Source: Pedobacter insulae (GTDB lineage: Bacteria; Bacteroidota; Bacteroidia; Sphingobacteriales; Sphingobacteriaceae). From it: 64,000 bases of DNA. Under the pieces are notes generated by a model that saw nothing but the letters and a program-made list of their open reading frames with translations, was not told where the DNA came from and did no database searches. The translations under genes and the position numbers were made by a program. Position 1 is the first letter of the stretch, and each line of letters starts with the position of its first letter. The stretch covers positions 54,916 through 118,915 of the forward strand of contig NZ_FOPP01000013.1 of the NCBI RefSeq assembly GCF_900113525.1, in the 5' to 3' direction. Positions 50,217 to 58,985 of the stretch are shown one piece after another.

Positions 50217-50897
50217 ATGAGCATAGCAGATAACTTATTAAAATATAAAAGTGAATTAGATAGCGCAAAGGTTGAACTGGTAGCCGTTTCAAAAAATCAC
50301 CCGGCAGAGGCGGTATTAACAGCATACAATGCCGGTCAAAGAGTATTTGGAGAAAATCTGGTACAGGAAATGGTTGAGAAACAAGCTCAGTTACCGAAAG
50401 ACATCCAATGGCACTTAATTGGCCACCTACAAAGCAATAAAGTAAAGTATATCGCTCCTTTTATCCAAGTTATAGAGTCGGTAGATAGTTTAAAATTACT
50501 GAAGGAAATAGACAAACAGGCGGCTAAAAACAACCGGGTAATAGATTGCTTATTACAGGTTTACATTGCAGATGAAGACACAAAATTTGGCCTGGAATAC
50601 GATGCGCTTATCGAATTATTAAGAAGTGAGGAATTTGCTACCTGTAAAAACGTAAGAATTGTAGGTTTAATGGGAATTGCCACCAACAACGCCTCAGAAA
50701 AGCAAACACAAACTGAATTTCAGGAGCTTAAAGTCCTTTTTGAAGGTATAAAATTAAGTTTTTTTAGAAAAGATGATTATTTCAAGGAACTCTCCATGGG
50801 CATGTCGGCCGATTATAAACTAGCCATCGCCGAAGGCAGTACGATGGTTAGAATAGGAAGCAGTATATTTGGAAAAAGAAAGATTTCAACGCCATAA
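50217..50897 (+). CDS. PLP homeostasis protein (YggS family)
   Basis: 226 residues, alanine-racemase-like TIM barrel without the C-terminal domain. The PLP Lys lies in VELVAVSKNHPAEAV. WHLIGHLQSNKVKYI and the SMGMSADYKLAIAEGSTMVRIGS phosphate loop (given here in pieces) are standard. YggS proteins buffer pyridoxal phosphate; no catalysis is known. It diverges from the DUF4296 gene. Confidence 0.94.
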   Translation: MSIADNLLKYKSELDSAKVELVAVSKNHPAEAVLTAYNAGQRVFGENLVQEMVEKQAQLPKDIQWHLIGHLQSNKVKYIAPFIQVIESVDSLKLLKEIDKQAAKNNRVIDCLLQVYIADEDTKFGLEYDALIELLRSEEFATCKNVRIVGLMGIATNNASEKQTQTEFQELKVLFEGIKLSFFRKDDYFKELSMGMSADYKLAIAEGSTMVRIGSSIFGKRKISTP

Positions 50898-50911
50898 CAC
50901 AACTAAGCAAG

Positions 50912-51394
50912 ATGAACACCACCCCAATTTCTATAAGAACTGCAATTAAAGCTGATTGCGAACGCATTCTCGAATTAATTAACGAATTAGCTGTTTATGA
51001 AAAAGCGCCGGAACAAGTAACAGTCACATTAGCAGAATTTGTTGATGCAGGATTCGGTGAAAAACCAGTTTGGAAAGCATTTGTAGCCGAAGATGAAAGC
51101 ATGGGCATCATAGGCTTTGCTTTATTTTATACCAGATACTCAACATGGAAAGGTTGTCGTTTATACTTAGAGGATTTTTTAGTAACTGAGGCTTATCGAG
51201 GTAAGGGTGCTGGTAAATTGCTTTTTGAAAAAGTAATCCGGGAAGCTAAAGAAAACAACTATAATGGCATGACCTGGCAGGTGTTGGACTGGAATGAACC
51301 AGCTATTCATTTTTACAATAAATACAAAGCGTCTATAGAAGAAGGATGGTTAAATGCTTCTTTCTCGAAAGAACAAACACATCAATTCATATGA
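50912..51394 (+). CDS. GNAT family N-acetyltransferase
   Basis: 160 residues. The acetyl-CoA motif is VTEAYRGKGAGKLLFEKVI (Q/R-x-x-G-x-G/A), preceded by RLYLEDF, and the C-terminus has the WNEPAIHFYNKYKA helix. The pattern resembles spermidine/diamine acetyltransferases (SAT), but substrate cannot be set. It lies 14 bp after YggS, overlapping the following lipoprotein by 4 bp (ATGA). Confidence 0.88.
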   Translation: MNTTPISIRTAIKADCERILELINELAVYEKAPEQVTVTLAEFVDAGFGEKPVWKAFVAEDESMGIIGFALFYTRYSTWKGCRLYLEDFLVTEAYRGKGAGKLLFEKVIREAKENNYNGMTWQVLDWNEPAIHFYNKYKASIEEGWLNASFSKEQTHQFI

Positions 51395-52197
51395 AAAATA
51401 TCATAGCTTGCTTATTGCTAATTCTAACTATTTCCGCTTGTAGAAATGGAAAAGATACCAAAGAAGACGATGCTCGAAATACTACGACTGTCGACACCTT
51501 GACCTATGCATATGATTCTATAAAAGTTCAAAGCAAGAACATACCGAAAAACAACGTTAGTCCGATTGACACGCCTGAGGCGATTGTTTCTTATCCCGTA
51601 TTTAAAAACGACGCCTTAAATCAATTTATAAAAAGGCAGGTATTCAATTATTTCGCCCAAGACGAACCTGCAACCTCCTATCAGGCTATTGCAGATAGTT
51701 TTATGAAAGGTTATGATGAGTTCGTGCGCACTAATCCCACTACCCCCCAAGCTTGGTTTTTAAACATCAATATTGAAGTTTTAAGGCAAAGTCCGACTTA
51801 CCTTGCCTTAAAATATACCCACACAGACTATGCAGGGGGTGCCCATGGAAATACAACCATCTCCTTTCTGAATTACAATCCTAAAACCAATACGCCAATT
51901 ACGCTTGATTCGTTAATCCAGGCAGGAAAATTACCTGCGTTAGTAAAGATAGGGGAAGCCATCTTTAGAAAAAACGAGCAATTAAGTCCTACACAATCTC
52001 TCGAAGAACGCTATTTTTTCGACAAAGGTATATTTGCACTTGCCCAGAATTTCCATGTCAGCGACAAGGGATTGGTTTTCTTATACAATCCCTATGAAAT
52101 CAAAGCGTATGCTGAGGGATATACCGAGTTAGTGATACCTTTCGAAGCGTTAAAAGATTTGGCAAAACCACATACTATTCTCACCACCAAAAACTAA
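51391..52197 (+). CDS. DUF3298/DUF4163 lipoprotein (RsiV-like)
   Basis: 268 residues from ATG 51391 (MKNIIACLLLILTISAC, Cys17 lipobox). The 15 extra codons from 51346 lie in the GNAT gene and are rejected. The periplasmic part combines a DUF4163-type strand domain (PIDTPEAIVSYPVF) and a DUF3298 C-terminal domain (LKYTHTDYAGGAHGNT...). Related domains occur in RsiV lysozyme-sensing anti-sigma factors; no sigma gene is adjacent. Its ATG overlaps the GNAT stop. Confidence 0.85.
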   Translation: MKNIIACLLLILTISACRNGKDTKEDDARNTTTVDTLTYAYDSIKVQSKNIPKNNVSPIDTPEAIVSYPVFKNDALNQFIKRQVFNYFAQDEPATSYQAIADSFMKGYDEFVRTNPTTPQAWFLNINIEVLRQSPTYLALKYTHTDYAGGAHGNTTISFLNYNPKTNTPITLDSLIQAGKLPALVKIGEAIFRKNEQLSPTQSLEERYFFDKGIFALAQNFHVSDKGLVFLYNPYEIKAYAEGYTELVIPFEALKDLAKPHTILTTKN

Positions 52198-52198
52198 C

Positions 52199-53467
52199 AT
52201 GCAAGTATTCAAATTCGGCGGAGCTTCTGTAAAAGACATAGAAGGCATTAAAAATCTGACCAAAATCGTCCAAAGCCACGGCACCAATCAAATTTTGATT
52301 GTAATATCGGCAATGGGCAAGATGACAAACAGGCTTGAAGACCTTACTAAGGCCTATGTAAAAGGGGATGAAAATTGTCACGCTATTTTTGAGGAGATAA
52401 AAGCCTTTCATTTTGATGTCCTCAATGCTTTATTTGAAGATCATCAAAACCCCATTTTTAATGAAGTTGCCAATACATTTGTGGAAATTGAGTGGTTATT
52501 AGAAGAAGAGGCCAGTGATCCAGCCGATTACCTGTACGATCAAATTGTTTCGATTGGAGAAATGGTTTCTACGAAGATTGTTGCGGCTTACCTCAATCAG
52601 GTAGGGGTATTCACCATTTGGGTTGATGCCAGAAATTACATCCAAACGGATAATAATTACAAAGATGCGAATGTAAACTGGGAAAAAACCGAACACGAAA
52701 TACAGAAACATCTACCTTCCTTTTTGGATAAGGGCATTGTGGTTACACAGGGTTTTGTTGGAGGAACAAGTGAAAACTTTACCAGCACACTCGGCAGAGA
52801 AGGATCAGATTATTCGGCCGCAATTTTCAGTGCCTGTTTAAATGTCGAATCATTAACTATTTGGAAAGATGTACCTGGCGTATTAAACGCCGATCCGAAA
52901 TGGTTCGATGAAACTGAAAAAATAGATCAATTATCCTATCATGATGCGATTGAATTAACCTATTATGGGGCGACCGTTATTCATCCAAAAACTATAAAGC
53001 CACTTCAAAACAAGGGAATTCCGCTGTTTGTACGTTCGTTTATAACTCCAGAAGGTGAAGGAACCAAAATCAGCAATGTTAATATACCGCTACCAATACC
53101 GTCCTTCATTTTTAAGGTAAACCAGGTTTTGATTTCCATTTTTCCGAGGGATTATTCTTTCATCATCGAAAAAAATCTAAGCAATATTTTTAGTTTGTTC
53201 CATAAAAACAAGGTGAAAGTAAATACGATGCTCAACTCGGCCCTCAGTTTTTCAGTCAGTGTCGATGATTCAGATAAAATAGATGCCTTGCTTAAAGACC
53301 TATCAGAGACCTATAAAGTAAAATATAACAAGGGATTAGAACTCGTAACCATCCGCTATTATAACCAAAATACAATCGATCGGGTGATTATTGATAAAAC
53401 CGTGTTACTTGAGGTAAAAAGCAGGCATACTTGTCAGATTGTAATGAGAGATAAGGTAAGTAGTTAA
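52199..53467 (+). CDS. lysC: Aspartate kinase
   Basis: 422 residues, monofunctional. QVFKFGGASVKD is the N-terminal kinase motif, TLGREGSDYSAAIFSACL the substrate loop and WKDVPGVLNADPK the nucleotide loop. Two short ACT domains fill about 300-420. First step of the aspartate family (Lys, Thr, Met, DAP). It starts one base after the preceding stop. Confidence 0.94.
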   Translation: MQVFKFGGASVKDIEGIKNLTKIVQSHGTNQILIVISAMGKMTNRLEDLTKAYVKGDENCHAIFEEIKAFHFDVLNALFEDHQNPIFNEVANTFVEIEWLLEEEASDPADYLYDQIVSIGEMVSTKIVAAYLNQVGVFTIWVDARNYIQTDNNYKDANVNWEKTEHEIQKHLPSFLDKGIVVTQGFVGGTSENFTSTLGREGSDYSAAIFSACLNVESLTIWKDVPGVLNADPKWFDETEKIDQLSYHDAIELTYYGATVIHPKTIKPLQNKGIPLFVRSFITPEGEGTKISNVNIPLPIPSFIFKVNQVLISIFPRDYSFIIEKNLSNIFSLFHKNKVKVNTMLNSALSFSVSVDDSDKIDALLKDLSETYKVKYNKGLELVTIRYYNQNTIDRVIIDKTVLLEVKSRHTCQIVMRDKVSS

Positions 53468-53478
53468 TTATTATTGCT

Positions 53479-54657
53479 ATGAACCAGAAAATGCTAACTC
53501 CGGTCGTACAAGCATACATCAGTAAGCATATCAATGCCGATGTAAGTAAAGTTGCGTTAGCTAAAGCTGTATTTGAAGGGATAAGTGCAGCGGAGTTAGC
53601 GGGTCAGATTTCCGCAAAGAAAAAGTCTATGCATAAATTGCCCACTTGGTACAACCACGAGTTTATTTATTATCCTCCACTCCTATCCATTGAACAATGT
53701 TCATCCGAAATAACTGCTTGTTACAAAGCAAATTTAGCCATTGGGGAAACTTTAATTGATTTAACAGCTGGTTTTGGTGTTGATAGTTATTTCTTTGCAA
53801 AAAAGATCAAAACGGTACTAAGTTGTGAGATCAACACCGATTTGTCTATGATAGCTGCTCAAAATGCGCAAGTTTTAGGCGCGCATAATATAGCGTGCCA
53901 TTCGGTAAATGGAATTGAAGTACTGAGAACCAATACTTTAAAAATCGACACTATTTACATTGATCCTGCAAGAAGAAGTGGCAGTGCTAAGGTTTTCAAA
54001 CTTAAAGATTGTACGCCTGATGTAAGCGAACATTTACCATTATTTCTGGAAAAAGCCAGTCGGATTATCATTAAAACTGCTCCTTTGCTTGATATCAGTG
54101 CTGGGTTGGAGGAATTGCAAAATGTTAGCGAAATACATATTGTAAGTGTAAAGAATGAGTGTAAAGAATTGTTGTGGGTAATCGATAAGAATTTTGTTGG
54201 TGAACCAAAAATTGTTTGCGCCGCCATCAATGAACATATAAAGATTTTTTCGTTTGAATTAAGAGCCTTACAAACCAGCATCAGCTTTGCCGATGATTTG
54301 CCTAGTGGCTATTTATATGAGCCAGATGTAGCCTTGTTAAAAAGCGGTGCATTTAACCTGATCGCCCAACAGTTTAATCTGCAGAAATTACAGCAGCATA
54401 GTCAGCTTTACTTTAGCCAGGAGAGGAATTTTGATTTTTTAGGGCGGATATTTGAAATTCAGTCTTTGCACTCCTTAAATGAACTCAAGAAAGAAAAAAA
54501 TCTCGTAGGCAATGTAATTGTCCGGAATTTCCCGGAGAAGGCTGAAACTTTGGCTAAGAAATACAAAATCCAGCCCAGTCACGATGACTTTATCATTTTC
54601 ACGCAAACCGTTCACGGAAATCTAGTTATTAAGGCCAAAATTATCCAGCACTACTAG
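53479..54657 (+). CDS. Class I SAM-dependent methyltransferase (PG_1098-like)
   Basis: 392 residues. The SAM-binding motif is LIDLTAGFGVDSYFFAKK and the acidic loop DTIYIDPARRSGS. An N-terminal helical part (about 1-80) and a ferredoxin-like C-terminal domain make it a THUMP-like/PG_1098 type protein typical of Bacteroidota. Probably an RNA methyltransferase, target unknown. It lies 11 bp after lysC and is followed by a palindrome that could end the transcript. Confidence 0.85.
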   Translation: MNQKMLTPVVQAYISKHINADVSKVALAKAVFEGISAAELAGQISAKKKSMHKLPTWYNHEFIYYPPLLSIEQCSSEITACYKANLAIGETLIDLTAGFGVDSYFFAKKIKTVLSCEINTDLSMIAAQNAQVLGAHNIACHSVNGIEVLRTNTLKIDTIYIDPARRSGSAKVFKLKDCTPDVSEHLPLFLEKASRIIIKTAPLLDISAGLEELQNVSEIHIVSVKNECKELLWVIDKNFVGEPKIVCAAINEHIKIFSFELRALQTSISFADDLPSGYLYEPDVALLKSGAFNLIAQQFNLQKLQQHSQLYFSQERNFDFLGRIFEIQSLHSLNELKKEKNLVGNVIVRNFPEKAETLAKKYKIQPSHDDFIIFTQTVHGNLVIKAKIIQHY

Positions 54658-54660
54658 TGT

Positions 54661-54702
54661 CGACTTCGCAAGTCGGCCGAAATCGGCCGACTTGCGAAGT
54701 CG
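54661..54702. repeat. Perfect 20-bp inverted repeat, CGACTTCGCAAGTCG family
   Basis: CGACTTCGCAAGTCGGCCGA and its exact complement are separated by AA. Directly after the methyltransferase stop, so it can also act as a strong stem-loop without a T-run. Same family as the palindromes at 30399-30470, with C in place of T at the centre. Confidence 0.85.
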
Positions 54703-54829
54703 GGGATAAATCGAACCTGCAAATAGTCGCACAAACCAGCAATTCGTGAATTGTCTGCCAATTTGAATTTTAACATTCTTTAACGTCTTTTAACAACTCT
54801 CCATCAGCTAATAAGGTATTTTTGATCAT

Positions 54830-57800
54830 ATGAGAAAATTTGACCTAATTAACACGAGCATTGGCTTTGGCATCTTTGCTTTTGCGACCGTTGTTTACTG
54901 GCTCTGTATGGAGCCGACTTTAAGTTTCTGGGATTGCGGTGAATTTATTGCCGCTGCATTTAAACAGGAGGTTGGACATCAACCCGGAGCCCCATTTTTC
55001 TTAATGATAGGCAAATTATTTTCCTTATTAGCAGGAAATGAAGTAAGTAAAGTTGCCTATTGGATTAACTTTTTGTCTGTAATTACCAGCGCTGCTACGG
55101 TTATGTTCCTATTTTGGACAATTAACATGATTGCTTTAAAAATCCTTAAAAAACAGCAAGAAGAACTCAGCACCATTCATATTTGGAGTGTTATCGCTGC
55201 TGGAACTATTGGCGCTTTATCATATACTTTTTCTGATACCTTCTGGTTTTCGGCAGTTGAAGCTGAAGTTTATGCAATTTCAACCTTGTGCACGGCGGTA
55301 GTATTTTGGGCAATCCTTAAATGGGAAAATAAAATGAACGACAAATGGTTAGTATTTATTTCATTCATTATAGGTCTTTCTATTAGTATACATTTATTGA
55401 GTTTGTTAGCTATTCCAGCCATTGCGCTAATTTATTATTTTCGCAAAACTATTAAGCCTTCGCTATGGGGTACTTTTAAAGCTTTTTTAATAGGCTGCTT
55501 TTTATTGGGCCTAATCCAATTTGGCATCATTCAATACTTTATCCTTTTTGCAGCGAAACTGGACTTACTTTTTGTGAATACCCTAGGCATGAACTTCGGA
55601 TCAGGTGCGTTAGCTTTTGTAGCATTAAGCGCTCTTGCAATAGGCTATGGCATTAGATATAGTATCAAAAAAAGCAAATATCTATTAAATCTGGGTTTAA
55701 TATGCCTTACTTTTGTATTGTTCGGCTATAGTTCCTATTTCATGATTATCATTAGAGCGAATGCCAAGCCCGGCATAAACCTTTCTAATCCCGATACGCC
55801 ACTCTCGCTATTTTCTTATCTAAGCAGAACTCAATATGGTGATAAACCTTTATTGTATGGACAATTCTTTAATTCGACCCCTATCGCTGTAGAAGAAAAA
55901 GGATTAACCTACCGAAAAGGTACGCATAAGTATGAGGTAAATGGTAAAAACTATCAAAGAGTATATGACAAGAACACGCTGTTTCCCCGCACATACAGCG
56001 ATAAACCAGCGCATATTAAGTTTTACAACAACTGGATGAACCTTGCAGAAGGTGAAACACCAAGCTTCTGGCAGAACATGAGCTTCTTTTACCATTATCA
56101 ACTAAACTTTATGTACTGGCGTTACTTTGCCTGGAACTTTATTGGCCGACAAAACGATCTCCAGGGACAAGGAAGCATTACAGAAGGAAATTGGTTATCC
56201 GGTATTAAGCCAATCGACGCCATAAATCTGGGCAATCAAAGCAATTTACCTCCTAGTATTATTACCAACAAGGGATATAATCTGTTCTATGGTTTGCCCT
56301 TTTTACTGGGGATGATCGGGCTAGTCTACCTATGGCGCAAAAATAGAAACGATGCATTGGTTGTCCTTACCCTATTCTTTTGTACCGGTATTGCCATTAT
56401 CTTATACATCAATCAAGATCCATTGCAAGTAAGGGAACGCGATTACGCTTATGTAGGATCATTTTACGCATTTGCGATTGTAATTGGACTGGGCGTTCTT
56501 GCTTTGCGGGAACTTGTGGTTAAATATCGCTTCCAGCAATTAAAATTCGCAGTTGTAACGCTTCTTTGTTGTGCCGTACCATCATTAATGGCTGTCAATG
56601 GTTGGGATGATCATGATAGAAGTGGAAAGAGTACTGCGATAGAAATGGCAAAAAACTATTTGAATAGCTGTGAGCCAAATGCGATCTTATTTACCAATGC
56701 CGATAATGACACTTATCCACTATGGTACGCTCAGGAAGTAGAAGGCTTCCGCACTGACATTAGAGTGGTAAACCTGCAATTCTTATCATCGGAGTCCTAC
56801 ATCGACCAAATGAAAACACAGCAATATAAGTCTGCCCCTTTGCCTATTAAAATGAATAGTGAGCAATATAAAGATGGCACACGCGATTATTTAAGCTATT
56901 ACGATTATGGCCTCAAAGATAGTGTAGAACTAAGTGAAATCCTGGCCATTCTTACTTCTGAGAACAGGAATGATAAAATTGAAATGCGAGATGGGAGCTT
57001 TGAAAATTTCATGCCTACCCAAAAGTTAAAAATGACGATCAATCTGGCTCATATTCTAGCGACTAAAACGGTTGCTATTACCGAGAAGGAGAAAATTGCG
57101 AACCAGATGGAATGGAGTTTTACCAAAAACCATGTATTGAAATCAGACTTGACCATGTTTGATATTTTAGTGCATAACAACTGGAAAAGACCGGTGTATT
57201 TTGCCGCTTCGGTATCTGAAGACACCTATCTTGGATTAGATAAATACCTTTATCTTGAAGGATTCGCCTATCGTTTATTGCCGTTAAAACCTTCTACAGA
57301 AGAGAATTTTACTAAAACGGAACAAACCAATAACGAGCTTGCCTACCAACATTATACCGAGAAATTCGAATTGGGAGGGTTTAAAACCGCTAAATATTTA
57401 GATCCAGAAAGTAGAAGGGTAATGCAGGGAACATTGTCTTTTGCCAATACGCTGACAAGGAACCTGTTAGACGAGCACAAGATCGAAATGGCCAAAAAGG
57501 CCATGCAGAAAACCATGGCCGCAATCCCATTAGCAAACTCTTCGATTTCAGATACATTAAACAAAGTAGGTCTAATAGAAAATTTATATCGTTTGGGAAA
57601 CAGTAACGATGCTAATCAAATTACCACAGCCACTGGATCCTACATCGAAAAGGAATTTGAGTATATTTTATCATTAGCGCCCAATCAACAACAAGGGTTA
57701 TTAAACGATATACAAATTGGCTTTTATGTATTACAGGCACTAGATCGTACGACAGCGGGTAACAAGCAGTTAGCCTTAAATAAAACAATTAAAGCAAAGC

Positions 57801-57841
57801 TTGATCGTTATAGAGTCGAATTTACGAAGAATTTTGGTTAA
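54830..57841 (+). CDS. DUF2723 membrane protein (GT117-like O-mannosyltransferase type)
   Basis: 1003 residues. About 12-14 membrane segments in the first 560 residues, with the DUF2723 hallmark EPTLSFWDCGEFIAAAFK near residues 29-46 containing the acidic catalytic pair of GT-C glycosyltransferases, followed by GHQPGAPFF. The last 400 residues are a soluble, helical periplasmic part. These proteins are the candidates for protein O-glycosylation in Bacteroidota. Single gene with its own promoter region. Confidence 0.9.
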   Translation: MRKFDLINTSIGFGIFAFATVVYWLCMEPTLSFWDCGEFIAAAFKQEVGHQPGAPFFLMIGKLFSLLAGNEVSKVAYWINFLSVITSAATVMFLFWTINMIALKILKKQQEELSTIHIWSVIAAGTIGALSYTFSDTFWFSAVEAEVYAISTLCTAVVFWAILKWENKMNDKWLVFISFIIGLSISIHLLSLLAIPAIALIYYFRKTIKPSLWGTFKAFLIGCFLLGLIQFGIIQYFILFAAKLDLLFVNTLGMNFGSGALAFVALSALAIGYGIRYSIKKSKYLLNLGLICLTFVLFGYSSYFMIIIRANAKPGINLSNPDTPLSLFSYLSRTQYGDKPLLYGQFFNSTPIAVEEKGLTYRKGTHKYEVNGKNYQRVYDKNTLFPRTYSDKPAHIKFYNNWMNLAEGETPSFWQNMSFFYHYQLNFMYWRYFAWNFIGRQNDLQGQGSITEGNWLSGIKPIDAINLGNQSNLPPSIITNKGYNLFYGLPFLLGMIGLVYLWRKNRNDALVVLTLFFCTGIAIILYINQDPLQVRERDYAYVGSFYAFAIVIGLGVLALRELVVKYRFQQLKFAVVTLLCCAVPSLMAVNGWDDHDRSGKSTAIEMAKNYLNSCEPNAILFTNADNDTYPLWYAQEVEGFRTDIRVVNLQFLSSESYIDQMKTQQYKSAPLPIKMNSEQYKDGTRDYLSYYDYGLKDSVELSEILAILTSENRNDKIEMRDGSFENFMPTQKLKMTINLAHILATKTVAITEKEKIANQMEWSFTKNHVLKSDLTMFDILVHNNWKRPVYFAASVSEDTYLGLDKYLYLEGFAYRLLPLKPSTEENFTKTEQTNNELAYQHYTEKFELGGFKTAKYLDPESRRVMQGTLSFANTLTRNLLDEHKIEMAKKAMQKTMAAIPLANSSISDTLNKVGLIENLYRLGNSNDANQITTATGSYIEKEFEYILSLAPNQQQGLLNDIQIGFYVLQALDRTTAGNKQLALNKTIKAKLDRYRVEFTKNFG

Positions 57842-57844
57842 GCA

Positions 57845-57903
57845 CCCGTCAGGGGTAGGTTTTCCTCCGTCAGGGGGAGTTTTTCCTCCGTCAGGGGGAG
57901 GTA
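57845..57903. repeat. Three tandem ~21-bp direct repeats
   Basis: Units (CCGTCAGGGGGAG plus TTTTTCCT) repeat three times, the first degenerate (CCCGTCAGGGGTAGG). They follow the DUF2723 stop directly. No coding potential. Confidence 0.75.
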
Positions 57904-57908
57904 TAAAG

Positions 57909-57965
57909 CGTCATTGCGAGGTACGAAGCAATCTCATTTAGATTGCTTCGTACCTCGCAATGACG
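57909..57965. repeat. Perfect 26-bp inverted repeat, GTCATTGCGAG family
   Basis: CGTCATTGCGAGGTACGAAG... (57909-57934) and its exact complement (57940-57965) flank a 5-bp loop. Two more partial arms (CCTCGCAATGACG, GCTCGCAATGACG) follow up to 58007. This is the dispersed palindrome seen also at 40149 and 63186. Confidence 0.88.
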
Positions 57966-58018
57966 GGTGGAAACCTCGCAATGACGGATTCTGCGCTCGC
58001 AATGACGCTATAACGGAC

Positions 58019-58216
58019 TTAAATCTTGCTAACTTTTACAGCTTGAGGACCTTTTTTACCTTCTGTAATTTCAAATTCCACTTCATCACCCTCCCTGATC
58101 CCATCGATCCCTCCAATAACATCTTTGAAGTGGACAAAAATTTCCTTGAGGCCATCAAAGATGATAAATCCATATCCCTTTTCGGTATTAAACCATTTAA
58201 CTTTACCTGTGTTCAT
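58019..58216 (-). CDS. Cold shock protein (CspA family)
   Basis: 65 residues, one cold-shock domain. RNP1-like KGYGFIIF and RNP2-like EIFVHFKDV are present, and the start MNTGKVKWFN is typical. It binds single-stranded RNA/DNA as a chaperone. Compared with the MQGTVKFFN class, the Bacteroidota acidic loop GIDGIREGDEVEFE is standard. Confidence 0.95.
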   Translation of the reverse strand: MNTGKVKWFNTEKGYGFIIFDGLKEIFVHFKDVIGGIDGIREGDEVEFEITEGKKGPQAVKVSKI

Positions 58217-58292
58217 AAATTTAGACTGTAATCGTTTCGTATTAGTTAATTCACTTGCATAAAACAGTTACGGCCTCATTAAGTTTTCCAAA

Positions 58293-58928
58293 TTATTTAT
58301 TTGGCTGAGGTGTAGTCCTCAAATATGGTTTAATAACTGTATGTCCCTTTGGAAATTTATCAGGGATATCTTCTGTCTTAATGCTGTTCATGACAATAAC
58401 GTCTTCCCCATCTTTCCAATCGGCAGGTGTTGCAACACTGTAATTTGCGGTTAACTGCAACGAATCAATTACCCTCAGCACCTCCACAAAATTTCTACCG
58501 GTTGATGCTGGATAGGTAATCATTAATTTTACTTTCTTATCTGGAGAGATCACAAATAAAGAACGAACTGTCATTGTTTCTGAAGCGTTCGGATGGATCA
58601 TATCATAAGCATCTGCTATTTTTTTGTCCTGATCTGCAATAATTGGAAACTCGACATTTGTATTTTGAGTTTCATTGATATCCTTAATCCAGCCCTGATG
58701 TGATTCTGCCGAATCGACGCTTAAAGCCAAAACTTTTACATTTCGTTGATCAAATTCTGATTTAAGAGAGGCCGTTTTTCCCAATTCTGTAGTGCATACC
58801 GGCGTATAATCTGCCGGGTGAGAGAATAAAACTCCCCAGCTATCGCCTAAATATTCATAAAAGTCTATCTCACCGATAGATGTTATAGCCTTAAAATTCG
58901 GTGCTGTATCTCCAATTCTTAAACTCAT
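58293..58928 (-). CDS. Peroxiredoxin (1-Cys Prx6 type)
   Basis: 211 residues. The peroxidatic Cys lies in HPADYTPVCTTELG, the Prx6 signature. The C-terminal extension (IVMNSIKTEDIPDKFPKGHT) is of the 1-Cys class, and no resolving Cys is apparent. It reduces hydrogen peroxide and lipid hydroperoxides in the cytoplasm. Independent of the neighbouring protease gene (57 bp upstream). Confidence 0.94.
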   Translation of the reverse strand: MSLRIGDTAPNFKAITSIGEIDFYEYLGDSWGVLFSHPADYTPVCTTELGKTASLKSEFDQRNVKVLALSVDSAESHQGWIKDINETQNTNVEFPIIADQDKKIADAYDMIHPNASETMTVRSLFVISPDKKVKLMITYPASTGRNFVEVLRVIDSLQLTANYSVATPADWKDGEDVIVMNSIKTEDIPDKFPKGHTVIKPYLRTTPQPNK

Positions 58929-58985
58929 GATGCTTTCTGATTAAAATATGAAAAATTAAATATAGTACAAGATACGAAAAGGAGA

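Noticed and set aside
57842..58018. Small coding region between DUF2723 and cold-shock genes
   Set aside because: The stretch consists wholly of tandem and inverted repeats.
57914..58231. Plus-strand reading frame with RGTKQSHLDCFVPRND-type peptide
   Set aside because: It is the translation of the dispersed GTCATTGCGAG palindrome, a well-known artefact, and overlaps the cold-shock gene on the other strand.
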